Origin: Amycolatopsis rubida
GTDB taxonomy: Bacteria > Actinomycetota > Actinomycetes > Mycobacteriales > Pseudonocardiaceae
Direction: 5' to 3'
Length of the DNA: 64,000 nucleotides
Assembly: GCF_900115345.1 (NCBI RefSeq)
Contig: NZ_FOWC01000020.1
Coordinates: 1 to 64,000, forward strand
This document shows, piece after piece, positions 32,605 through 40,320 of this stretch. The number at the start of each line of letters is the position of its first letter. Positions within the stretch are counted from its first letter, which is position 1. The notes under the pieces were generated by a model, which was not told the origin of the DNA, made no database searches, and saw only the letters and a program-made list of their open reading frames with translations. Position numbers and translations under genes: made by a program.

Positions 32605-33692
32605 GCGCGGTCCAGGAGAAACCCGTCGCGGTGCTGCCGGAGCCCGGCCTCCGGAGACGTCCGCTGCGCGTCACGGTGCTGTTCGCCGTGCTCGTCGCCG
32701 GACTGCTCGCGGTGGCGCTGGTTTCGGCGGCGGCCGGGCAGTACGGGATCCCGGTTCCGGACGTGCTCGGCTCGATCCTGCACCGGATCGGGATCGGCTC
32801 CGCTCCGGCGGGCATGGACAGCTACGCCGAAGGCACGCTGTGGCAGGTCCGGTTCCCTCGGGTGGTGCTGTCGCTGATCGTCGGCGGCGTGCTGGGCGTG
32901 TGCGGCGCGCTGATGCAGGGCGTTTTCGGCAATCCGCTGGCCGAACCCGGAGTCGTGGGAGTGTCGTCCGGGGCCGCGGTCGGCGCCTGTCTGTCCATTG
33001 TGGGCGGTTGGACTTTCCTCGGCACGTTCACCACGCCCGCGCTCGCCTTCGCCACCGGACTGGCCACGGTCCTGACGGTGTATCTGCTCGCCCGGTCGAA
33101 GGGCCGGACCGAGGTCGTCACGCTGATCCTGACCGGAGTGGCGGTGAACGCCGTGGCCGGGGCGGCGATCGCGTTCCTCGTCTTCCTCGGCGACCAGAGC
33201 GCGCGCGAGCAGATCGTGTTCTGGCAGCTGGGTTCGATGGCGTCGAGCCGCTGGCCGTACGTGTACACCGTCGCGCCGCTGGCGGTGGCGAGCGTACTCG
33301 TCGCGCTGGTGCTGGCGCGCAAGCTCGACCTGCTTTCGCTGGGGGACCGGCAGGCCCGGCACGTCGGCGTCAACGTCGAATCGCTGCGGCTGACCGCGGT
33401 CCTGGTGGTCGCGGTCGCGGTGTCCGCGGCGGTGTCGTACTCGGGGATCATCGGGTTCGTGGGGCTGGTCGTGCCGCACCTGATCCGGATGATCGCCGGT
33501 CCGGGCCACCGGGTGCTGCTGCCGGCGAGCGCGCTCGGCGGCGCGGTGCTCCTGTCGCTGGCCGATCTGCTCGCCCGCACGCTGTTCCCGTTCGCCGATC
33601 TCCCGATCGGCATCCTCACCGCGCTGGTCGGCGGGCCGTTCTTCTTCGTTCTGCTGTTGCGCACCAGGAAAAGCTCCGGAGGATGGGCATGA
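32601..33692 (+). CDS. hmuU: HmuU, hemin ABC transporter permease
   Basis: A 363-residue FecCD-type permease with about nine to ten membrane helices. It shows the family features RFPRVVLSLIVGGVLGVCGA, LMQGVFGNPLAEPGVVGVSS, and the coupling region SYSGIIGFVGLVVPHLIRMI. Its start overlaps hmuT by four bases and its stop overlaps hmuV by four bases, so hmuTUV is one coupled operon. It would form the membrane channel for heme entry, energised by HmuV. Regulation is through the iron box upstream of hmuT. Confidence 0.93.
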   Translation: MSAVQEKPVAVLPEPGLRRRPLRVTVLFAVLVAGLLAVALVSAAAGQYGIPVPDVLGSILHRIGIGSAPAGMDSYAEGTLWQVRFPRVVLSLIVGGVLGVCGALMQGVFGNPLAEPGVVGVSSGAAVGACLSIVGGWTFLGTFTTPALAFATGLATVLTVYLLARSKGRTEVVTLILTGVAVNAVAGAAIAFLVFLGDQSAREQIVFWQLGSMASSRWPYVYTVAPLAVASVLVALVLARKLDLLSLGDRQARHVGVNVESLRLTAVLVVAVAVSAAVSYSGIIGFVGLVVPHLIRMIAGPGHRVLLPASALGGAVLLSLADLLARTLFPFADLPIGILTALVGGPFFFVLLLRTRKSSGGWA

Positions 33693-34507
33693 GCACAGTC
33701 GTGCGCCTTCCGCTCGACCGGCGCGGCCCGGGCATCGAACCGCTGGCCGCGGTGCGGCAGGCCACTGTCCGGGCGGGCGGTCGCGCGCTGCTCGACGCGG
33801 TGGACCTGGAAGCGCGCGCCGGGGAGGTGCTCGCGGTCGTCGGGCCGAACGGCGCGGGCAAGACCACGCTGCTGTCCGTGCTGGCAGGCGATCTCGCCCC
33901 GGACGCGGGCGCCGCGACGGTTGCCGGGCGTCCGGCGGGCCAGTGGCGGACGGTGGAGCTGGCCCGGCGCCGGGCCGTGCTGCCGCAGCAGAATCCGCTG
34001 TCTTTCCCGTTCACCGTCGGGGAAGTGGTCGCGATGGGCCGGGCGCCCTGGCGGGGGACCGAGTCGCAGGACCGGGACGAGGAGATCGTCGCGACGGTGC
34101 TCGCCGAAACCGACGTGGCCGATCTCGCCGGACGCCGGTACCCCACGCTGTCCGGCGGCGAGCAGGCCCGGGTGGCGCTCGCCAGGGTCCTCGCGCAGGA
34201 CACCGAACTGGTGCTGCTGGACGAGCCGACCGCTTCGCTGGACCTGCGCCATCAGGAGGACGTGCTCCGGCTCGTCGGCGCGAAGGCCGCCGGGGGAGCC
34301 GGAGTGGTGCTGGTGCTGCACGACCTGACTCTCGCGGCGGCCTACGCCGACCGGATCGCGGTGCTCGACGAGGGCAAGCTCGCCGCGGTCGGGCCGCCCG
34401 AGCAGGTGTGCACGGCCGGACTGCTGAGCGAGGTGTACCGCTGCGCGGTCGAGATCGTCCCCCATCCCGGCAGCGGCAAACCGATCGTCCTGCCCCGACG
34501 CGACTGA
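33689..34507 (+). CDS. hmuV: HmuV, hemin ABC transporter ATPase
   Basis: A 272-residue ABC ATPase. Walker A is GPNGAGKTT (about 51-59), the Q-loop is VLPQQNPLSFPFTVGEVVAM, the signature is LSGGEQARVALARVLA, Walker B is LVLLDEPTASLD and the switch His is VLVLHDLTLA. The VGEVVAMGRAPW segment is typical of heme and siderophore importers. ATG 33689 overlaps the hmuU stop; another ATG six bases upstream is possible. The next gene, for a surface protein, starts 11 bases downstream. Confidence 0.92.
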   Translation: MSTVVRLPLDRRGPGIEPLAAVRQATVRAGGRALLDAVDLEARAGEVLAVVGPNGAGKTTLLSVLAGDLAPDAGAATVAGRPAGQWRTVELARRRAVLPQQNPLSFPFTVGEVVAMGRAPWRGTESQDRDEEIVATVLAETDVADLAGRRYPTLSGGEQARVALARVLAQDTELVLLDEPTASLDLRHQEDVLRLVGAKAAGGAGVVLVLHDLTLAAAYADRIAVLDEGKLAAVGPPEQVCTAGLLSEVYRCAVEIVPHPGSGKPIVLPRRD

Positions 34508-34518
34508 AGGAAAACCCG

Positions 34519-35586
34519 ATGAGCATCCGTTTCCGCGCGGCCGTCGCCGTGCTCGCCGCCGGCGCGGCGGCCGGCCTGGTTCCGGTCCCGGCCTCGGCGG
34601 CGGGCGCGAGCGTCCGGCTGTCGCCCGCCGCCGCCGATCCCGACTACGCGACCGTGCTCACCCTGCGCGGCACCGGTTTCCAGTCGATTCCCAAGGGCCA
34701 CGGCGGGATTTACGTCCTGTTCGGCACCGTGTCCGGCGACCGGTGGCGGCCGAGCCAGGGCGGGGCCACCGGGACGACCTACCGGTACGTCCAGGACAGC
34801 GAAACCAAGGACAACAACGGCTATCAGCGGTTCGTGGCCTTCCCCGGCGGCGACACCGCCTACGCGGCCAACGGCGGCACCATCGCGCCGGACGGGACCT
34901 GGTCGGCCAAACTGGTCGTGCCGGGCGCGCGGTTCCCGGCCGCCGACCGCACCGGCAAAGCGACCACAGTGGACTGTTCGACGGTGCAATGCGGGGTGAT
35001 CACCGTCGGTGCGCACGGCGTGGTCAATCCGGAGAACGAGACGTTCACCCCGGTCACGTTCGCCGTGCCGGGCGCGCGCAAACCGGCGGTGCCGAAAACC
35101 GCCGCGCCGCCTCCTGCTTCTTCGCCGCCGCCGCCGCCGTCGTCCTCCGCAGCCAAACCCGCACCGGCAGTCACCGCGGCGATGCACGAGGCCCGCGCTG
35201 GCGACAAGGTGCCGGTCACCGGTCGCGGGTTCGCGCCGAACGAGCGGATCTCCGTGGTCCTGCACTCCGATCCCGTCTCGCTGCCGGACGCGAAAGCCGA
35301 CGCGAACGGCGTATTCGCTTATGTCGCTTCGCTTCCGGACGGGCTTCCGCCAGGCGAGCACCGGATCGCGTTCACCGGAGCGACTTCGGCGACGGAAGTG
35401 TCGGCACCGCTTTCCGTCGCCGCGCCTCCGGTCGCGGCGGCGCAGAACGCCGCACCGGCGGCGGAGCCGAGCGGCTGGCCGGTCTGGGCGACCGTCGTGT
35501 TCGCCGTCGCCGCGGTCCTGGTGCTGGCCGTGGCCGGATTCCTGCTGTGGCGGCGGGCGCGTTCCCGTGCCGCCGCGAACAGCTGA
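34519..35586 (+). CDS. Secreted, membrane-anchored heme-cluster protein with neocarzinostatin-like and Ig-like domains
   Basis: A 355-residue surface protein. It has a signal peptide (residues 1-28, ending ASAA), then a ~160-residue domain with LTLRGTGFQSIPKGHGGIYV and the Cys pair in DCSTVQCGVITVGAHG, ending ETFTPVTFAVPG, matching the mature domain of the protein at 30710. A Pro/Ala/Ser linker (about 190-215) leads to an Ig-like module with VPVTGRGFAPNERISVVLHS. A C-terminal helix (WPVWATVVFAVAAVLVLAVA) with basic tail RRARSR anchors it. It is likely co-transcribed with hmuTUV (11-base gap) and probably presents or captures heme at the cell surface, which is inferred from context. Confidence 0.75.
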   Translation: MSIRFRAAVAVLAAGAAAGLVPVPASAAGASVRLSPAAADPDYATVLTLRGTGFQSIPKGHGGIYVLFGTVSGDRWRPSQGGATGTTYRYVQDSETKDNNGYQRFVAFPGGDTAYAANGGTIAPDGTWSAKLVVPGARFPAADRTGKATTVDCSTVQCGVITVGAHGVVNPENETFTPVTFAVPGARKPAVPKTAAPPPASSPPPPPSSSAAKPAPAVTAAMHEARAGDKVPVTGRGFAPNERISVVLHSDPVSLPDAKADANGVFAYVASLPDGLPPGEHRIAFTGATSATEVSAPLSVAAPPVAAAQNAAPAAEPSGWPVWATVVFAVAAVLVLAVAGFLLWRRARSRAAANS

Positions 35587-35619
35587 CCGCATTCTCTCCC
35601 CAGGAAAGGCAATCAGTTG

Positions 35620-37791
35620 ATGAAGAAGAACAGACCCGGTGCGAGACGGTGGCTTCGCCGGACCCTGACCGTCGCCGTGAGCGCGGCTCTGGTCCTGGCG
35701 ACCGGCAGTGCCGGAATCGCCGGTGCCGACGCCGGGCCTTCGTTGACCGTCACGCCGTCGACCGATCTGGCTCCCGACGGGAGCACGGAAATCACCATCA
35801 AGGGCACCGGTTTCCGCCCGGACGGCAACGGCGGCAACGGTTACGGCCTCCGCATCGGCCCGGCACTGTCCACGTTGAAGGACCCGGGCACGGCGAACGG
35901 TTACCAGCTCGCCCGGCTGGTCAAGAAGGGCGCCGTCGGCAACCAGGTCCCGCTCGGCGACGACGGGTCCTTTTCGTACAAAGCCAAAGTGAAAGCTGTC
36001 TACGACGGCAGCGACGGCCGCAACCACGACGCGGCCGCGGAGCCGTTCTCGGTCTACACCTTCGCTTGGCGCGGCGACGACAGCTCCTTCGACACCGCGA
36101 CGCCGATCCGGTTCCGCGGCACCGTCGACCCGCCGCCGCCCACCGGAGACGGAAAACCAGGTCTCTATTGGGGCTTCAAGCTTTCCTGGCGCAACTACCT
36201 CAAGAACTTCGCCGGGACCACGACGCCGCAAGGCGGCGCGATCCTCGACCCGAGTGACAAGTTCTCCGATCCGAAGCCGTACGTGTGGCCGCTCGAAAGC
36301 GCCGACTACGACGCGTCGACGAGCACCGGAACGGTTCGTTACCGCGGCGCGGTGCACTTCGCGATGCCCGCGCATTTCATCTGGGACATCGGGCTCGCCG
36401 ATCCGGTGGTCACCTTCACCGGACCGGGCAAGGCGACCCTCGGCATGACGGTGAACTACAAGTTCTACGGCACCCAGGACAAACCGGAGAAGGTGCAGCC
36501 GCCGACGAAGGCGGTCATCGCGAACCTCGACGTCAGCGGGCCCGCCGCGCAGACTGCGGACGCGGCGGTCGCGAAAATCGCCAAAGCCACGCTCACCGAC
36601 GCGGGAGCCGCTTCGTTCAACGGGTTCTACAACGCAGGCGCTGAACTGGACACCGGCGACATCGTCTTCCCCGGAAAAGCCGGTCCGGCGGTCCCGGCCA
36701 TCACGGTCGCTCCGGCGTCGGTCGCGCAGGGCGGGTCCGTGCAGGTGACCGGCACCGGTTTCACCGCGGGCGAAGACGTGGCCCTCAGCCTGCGCGGGCA
36801 ACCGGCCGGCAGCGCGAAGGCCGATGCCTCCGGCGGCTTCACCGCCGCCGTGGCGGTGCCCGCGGAACTGGCGCCCGGCGAGTACTCGGTCGCCGCGGCC
36901 GGATCGGTGTCGAAAGCCTCGGCGGCCGCGAAGATCACGGTGACCGCGCGGAACGTTCCGCCGCCCGCCGAGGGCTGCACGCTGACCCCGCAGAACGCGA
37001 CCAAGGGCGATCTGCTGTGGGGCTTCAAAAAGAGCTTCCGGGAATACGTCGGCACCAGTCTCACCGGTGGCCCGGCGAAGGGCAACAGCATCACCGCCGG
37101 AGACGGCGCGGAGATCACCGGCACCGACCGGGCGGTCGCCGACGGCGTGCCGGACCCGGACGGAATCCCCACCGGCGCCTACCGGTTCCCGGCGAAGGCC
37201 GTCCGCTACGCGTCACCGTCCGACTTTTCCGTGCAGTACCAAGGCAAAGTCACTTTCGCCTACCCGGCGCACTTCTTCACGATGATCCTCGCCAACCCGG
37301 CGGTCACCGTGTCCGGGGAGACCGGCGTGCTCAAGGCGGACGTCCGGCTCGTCGCGCAGCCCGGCGCGCCCGCCTCGTCGGTGGACCTGCCGCAGGCGAC
37401 GCTGGCGAAGCTGACCCTGTCGGGCGCGCAGCGGCAGCCGGGGGAGGGAACCCTGCTCGTCAGCGGAATCGGCGCGAAACTGGCCAGTTCGGACGCGTTC
37501 GCCGGGTTCTACCAGACCGGTGCCGAACTGGACCCGGCGACGGTCGGCATCGCGGCTTCGTGCGCCGCTCCGCCCCCTCTCGGCGGCGACGCTTCCGGCA
37601 CGGGCGGCACCGGCGGCGGTTCCGGCCAGGACTTGGTGCCGCCGCTGAAATTCCGCCCCGAAAGCGACACGGGAGCGCTGGCTTCCACCGGCGCGGACGC
37701 CTGGCCGCCGCTGTATCTGGGCTTGTCGCTGCTGCTCGGCGGCGCCGCGCTGGTGTTCGTCGCGCAGACCCGGCGCAAGGCGAAGAGCTAA
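35620..37791 (+). CDS. HtaA-domain heme-binding surface protein with LASTG sorting signal
   Basis: A 723-residue cell-surface protein. After a signal peptide (about 1-36, ending IAGADA) there is a ~140-residue domain like that of the two secreted neighbours (ITIKGTGFRPDGNGGNGYGL). Two HtaA heme-binding domains follow, starting LYWGFKLSWRNYLKN (about 180) and LLWGFKKSFREYVGT (about 465), separated by an Ig-like module (VQVTGTGFTAGEDVALSLRG). The C-terminus has LASTG near residue 686, a hydrophobic helix and RRKAKS, which is a sortase E-type (LAXTG) cell-wall signal. HtaA proteins of corynebacteria take heme from hemoglobin for HmuTUV, the genes directly upstream. ATG 35620 is chosen over the adjacent TTG. 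Confidence 0.88.
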   Translation: MKKNRPGARRWLRRTLTVAVSAALVLATGSAGIAGADAGPSLTVTPSTDLAPDGSTEITIKGTGFRPDGNGGNGYGLRIGPALSTLKDPGTANGYQLARLVKKGAVGNQVPLGDDGSFSYKAKVKAVYDGSDGRNHDAAAEPFSVYTFAWRGDDSSFDTATPIRFRGTVDPPPPTGDGKPGLYWGFKLSWRNYLKNFAGTTTPQGGAILDPSDKFSDPKPYVWPLESADYDASTSTGTVRYRGAVHFAMPAHFIWDIGLADPVVTFTGPGKATLGMTVNYKFYGTQDKPEKVQPPTKAVIANLDVSGPAAQTADAAVAKIAKATLTDAGAASFNGFYNAGAELDTGDIVFPGKAGPAVPAITVAPASVAQGGSVQVTGTGFTAGEDVALSLRGQPAGSAKADASGGFTAAVAVPAELAPGEYSVAAAGSVSKASAAAKITVTARNVPPPAEGCTLTPQNATKGDLLWGFKKSFREYVGTSLTGGPAKGNSITAGDGAEITGTDRAVADGVPDPDGIPTGAYRFPAKAVRYASPSDFSVQYQGKVTFAYPAHFFTMILANPAVTVSGETGVLKADVRLVAQPGAPASSVDLPQATLAKLTLSGAQRQPGEGTLLVSGIGAKLASSDAFAGFYQTGAELDPATVGIAASCAAPPPLGGDASGTGGTGGGSGQDLVPPLKFRPESDTGALASTGADAWPPLYLGLSLLLGGAALVFVAQTRRKAKS

Positions 37792-37815
37792 GCGGCCAGC
37801 CCCGCGGGGAAAGCG

Positions 37816-37864
37816 CGTGAGGGCCGCCCTGAGGGAATCAGATTCCCTCAGGGCGGCCCTCACG
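37816..37864. repeat. Palindromic repeat family A, copy 6 (alternative arms)
   Basis: CGTGAGGGCCGCCCTGAGGG pairs with CCCTCAGGGCGGCCCTCACG around AATCAGATT. The core equals that of the other copies, but the arm carries GGCCGCCC/GGGCGGCC, so both sides changed together. It lies between the convergent HtaA gene and the membrane protein gene. Confidence 0.92.
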
Positions 37865-37884
37865 GACCTTGGGACGGAGGTGGG

Positions 37885-38649
37885 TTAGTCGCGGGGAGCG
37901 ACCAGTCGTTTCCCGGACCACAGCAGCACGGTGCTCAGCCCGTAGCTGGCCAGGTGCCCGAGGCTGATCCCGGCCCCCTGCAGCAGGTGTTTCGCCCGCC
38001 CCGGCGGCACATGCGTGCCGGTGACCGCGCTCGCGACCGCGATCGGCAGGGCCGGTGCGATGAACGGCGCGGACCAGCGCGGATAGGCAGTGCGGCCGGT
38101 GGCCACCGCGGCGGTGGCGAGGGCGGACGCGGCCACGGTCGCGATTCCGAAGGGCCAGTAGACGATCCCGATGGCGCGGCCGAACGCGGCGGCCTGATCC
38201 AGCATCCGCCGCTTGGCCGGTTCGCTCACCGGGGCCAGGTCCTCGGCCGCCTTGTACGCCTCGGCCCAATGAAAGAAGGTGCCGTGGATGAACGCCGGGG
38301 TCGTCCAGGCCGCGGCCAGCACCGCCGCCGGTGCGAACGCCCGGGCGCGGCCGGCTGGTGCGAGACCCTGGTAGAGATGCCACGCGGCGGCGAGGTACAG
38401 CGGCGAGCCGAACACGCCGCTGAGCGCGCCGGCGGTGAGCCGGGTCGTGGAAGCCGGCAGCATCGCGCCGACCTTGGTGTCCACCTCCGGTTCGGCGAGG
38501 ATCGGATGCCGGTCGGGTTCGACTTTCGAGCCGAGCAGGAGCACGTCGCCGAGTGCGTACAGCGCGGATCCGGCGACGCCGGCCAGTCCGGCCCAGCGGA
38601 CGAGCCGGGTGTGCCGGGGCGCCCGTTTCCGGGGACGAAGGGATGCCAT
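37885..38649 (-). CDS. Integral membrane protein of unknown function
   Basis: A 254-residue protein with about seven hydrophobic helices, beginning with a basic stretch (RPRKRAPRHTR) and a first helix AGLAGVAGSALYALGDVLLL. Conserved-looking loops include SKVEPDRHPILAEPEVDTKV and TTPAFIHGTFFHWAEAYKAA. The overall pattern recalls DUF6796-type proteins, an assignment I cannot confirm. It lies 31 bases downstream of the methyltransferase at 38681 on the same strand and is probably in the same iron-box-controlled transcription unit. Confidence 0.7.
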   Translation of the reverse strand: MASLRPRKRAPRHTRLVRWAGLAGVAGSALYALGDVLLLGSKVEPDRHPILAEPEVDTKVGAMLPASTTRLTAGALSGVFGSPLYLAAAWHLYQGLAPAGRARAFAPAAVLAAAWTTPAFIHGTFFHWAEAYKAAEDLAPVSEPAKRRMLDQAAAFGRAIGIVYWPFGIATVAASALATAAVATGRTAYPRWSAPFIAPALPIAVASAVTGTHVPPGRAKHLLQGAGISLGHLASYGLSTVLLWSGKRLVAPRD

Positions 38650-38680
38650 CGCGGCCTTCTTCCGTTTCGGGGGCGGGAAT

Positions 38681-39493
38681 TCAGCCCAGGGTGAAAAGAT
38701 TGATCTTGTAGGTGTTGATCAGCGGCGGCAGGAGCCGCGCGAGCAGCGGCAGGCCGTACCGGTAGCGCGCGGGCCAGGTGCGCGCCAGTTCCGGTTGCGG
38801 CGTCGCGAAAGTGCGGCTCTCCTCCAGCCGGAGGCCCCATTCCTCCAGCCGGCGCGGATCGTCGCATTCCCACTGCATGCGGGCGGTGAGCGTCTTGAAA
38901 ACGGGGTTGCGGTCCTGGTTGCGCATCATCGCGCGGCCGCCGGTGTCGAAGGCGAAACCGCTGCCGGGGAACCGGTCGGCGAGCCGGTGGACCACCTCGC
39001 GCACCTGGTCTTCGGCGAGGTACAGCAGCACCGCCTCGCTCACGAAGAAGTACGGGCCCGCTGTCCCGGCGACCTGGTCGAGCCACTCCGGGTCGAGCAC
39101 CGAAGCGGAGATCGTCGTGACCCGGCCGGAGTCGGCGAAGAACTCCCGGCGCAACGCGACGGTGTCCGGCAGGTCCAGGTCGAACCAGTGCATCCGGTCG
39201 GTGCCGAGCCGCTGCGCGCGGGTGTTGAGCCCGGTGCCCAGTTCGACGACCGTCCCGGCCGGATGCGCGGACAGGAACCGCCGCACCCAGCCGTCGAAGA
39301 TCGCGCTCCGCAGCACCGATCCGGACAGCGCGGGGCCCCGGAACTTCGCGAAGTCGTAGTCGATGCGCTCGACCAGTTCGGCCGCCTTCGCGTCGCCCAG
39401 CACCGGATGACGCTTTTTCGCGTCCAAAGCACGTCCGTACAACGGAATCAGGAGAGTCTCCTGCACCGCGCCCAGTTCCACCGGTTTTCCCAT
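38681..39493 (-). CDS. LCMT/PPM-family SAM-dependent O-methyltransferase under an iron box
   Basis: A 270-residue methyltransferase of the leucine-carboxyl-methyltransferase group, which in bacteria includes polyketide carboxyl and hydroxyl methylases (TcmP-like). The SAM motif is GTVVELGTGLNTRAQRLG (about 79-96), followed by HWFDLDLPDTVALRREFF and FFVSEAVLLYLAED. The start lies 21 bases from a dyad resembling an IdeR box, and the gene diverges from the TetR-irtAB operon. Iron-repressed expression next to a siderophore importer suggests a substrate in siderophore or iron metabolism. This is an inference; the methyl acceptor is not identifiable. Confidence 0.85.
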   Translation of the reverse strand: MGKPVELGAVQETLLIPLYGRALDAKKRHPVLGDAKAAELVERIDYDFAKFRGPALSGSVLRSAIFDGWVRRFLSAHPAGTVVELGTGLNTRAQRLGTDRMHWFDLDLPDTVALRREFFADSGRVTTISASVLDPEWLDQVAGTAGPYFFVSEAVLLYLAEDQVREVVHRLADRFPGSGFAFDTGGRAMMRNQDRNPVFKTLTARMQWECDDPRRLEEWGLRLEESRTFATPQPELARTWPARYRYGLPLLARLLPPLINTYKINLFTLG

Positions 39494-39514
39494 CGCCGCC
39501 CCCCTCGTTCCGAT

Positions 39515-39532
39515 AGTTAGGGCAACCTAACT
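39515..39532. promoter_or_regulatory. IdeR-like iron box near the methyltransferase start
   Basis: AGTTAGG-GCAA-CCTAACT has perfect 7-base arms. Read on the minus strand, TTAGGTTGCCCTAACT matches 13 of 16 positions of the IdeR core TTAGGTTAGCCTAACC. It lies 21 bases before the methyltransferase ATG. Confidence 0.7.
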
Positions 39533-39558
39533 TCTGCGGCACGGCCGCGTCAACGGTC

Positions 39559-39587
39559 TTGACGCAAGGTTAGCCAACCCTTAGTTT
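39559..39587 (+). promoter_or_regulatory. Promoter with overlapping IdeR box, TetR-irtAB operon
   Basis: TTGACG (39559-39564) is a good -35 and TAGTTT (39582-39587) a possible -10 with a 17-base spacer. The spacer and -10 contain CAAGGTTAGCCAACCCTTA (39565-39583), which matches 14 of 19 positions of the IdeR consensus. An iron-loaded repressor here would block polymerase. Confidence 0.65.
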
Positions 39588-39621
39588 TACCGGGTAACTA
39601 ACCCGGGGCGAAGGAGAGCGA

Positions 39622-40320
39622 ATGGCGGCATCGGCAGGCGGACGGCCCGCCCGGATCGCGGTGCCGGACATCCTGGCGGCGGGCCGCGAACTCGGGATGC
39701 GCCGGTTGAGCGTGAAGGCGGTCGCGGTGCGGCTGGGGGTCACCGCGACCGCGCTGTACCGGCACGTCGACGGCCGGTGGGGGCTGGAGCGGCTGGTCGG
39801 CGAGGACATCCTGGCGCAGCTGCGGCTGCCCGACGATCCGGCGCACGGCACGGAGGCGCACCTGGTGTCGTTCGCGATGCGGCTGCGCGAGTTCGTGCTC
39901 GACCATCCGGGCCTCGCCGGCTACCTCCAGGTGCTGTTCCCGCGAGGGGACGGCGGGCAGCGCCTGCTCGCCGCGGAGGTCGAGGCGCTGGGGCGGCGCG
40001 GTTACGCGGCGGACGCGGCGATCGTGCTCAGCAGCGCGGTCGCTTCGCTGACGATCGCGATGGCGGCCTCGGAGGAAAACAGCATCGCGGCCGAGACCGC
40101 GGACGGCGACGGACTGGAGCGGGAACGCGCTGCGGTGTGGCAGCGGCTGTCGCGGGACGACCGGCTGGGGCCCGCGCACGCGATGCTGCCCCGGCCGTCG
40201 CGGCCGGAGTACGTGCGGCTGCTGCTCACCGCGTCGATCCGCGGTCTGGTGGCGGCGTGCCCGCCGGGCCGTCCGGTGGCGGAGATGGTGGCCGAACTGG
40301 CCGGGATCGGGGAGAACTGA
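39622..40320 (+). CDS. TetR-like regulator leading the irtAB operon
   Basis: A 232-residue TetR-type protein. The helix-turn-helix is LSVKAVAVRLGVTATALYRH followed by VDGRWGLERLVGED (about 30-65); the remaining helices are of the TetR_C type with an alanine-rich dimer region. GAAGGAG lies before ATG 39622. Its stop TGA shares a base with the irtA start (TGATG), so it is translated together with the transporter. Its effector could be the siderophore or drug carried by IrtAB. Local regulation thus appears to be added to iron control from the overlapping IdeR-type box. Confidence 0.85.
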   Translation: MAASAGGRPARIAVPDILAAGRELGMRRLSVKAVAVRLGVTATALYRHVDGRWGLERLVGEDILAQLRLPDDPAHGTEAHLVSFAMRLREFVLDHPGLAGYLQVLFPRGDGGQRLLAAEVEALGRRGYAADAAIVLSSAVASLTIAMAASEENSIAAETADGDGLERERAAVWQRLSRDDRLGPAHAMLPRPSRPEYVRLLLTASIRGLVAACPPGRPVAEMVAELAGIGEN

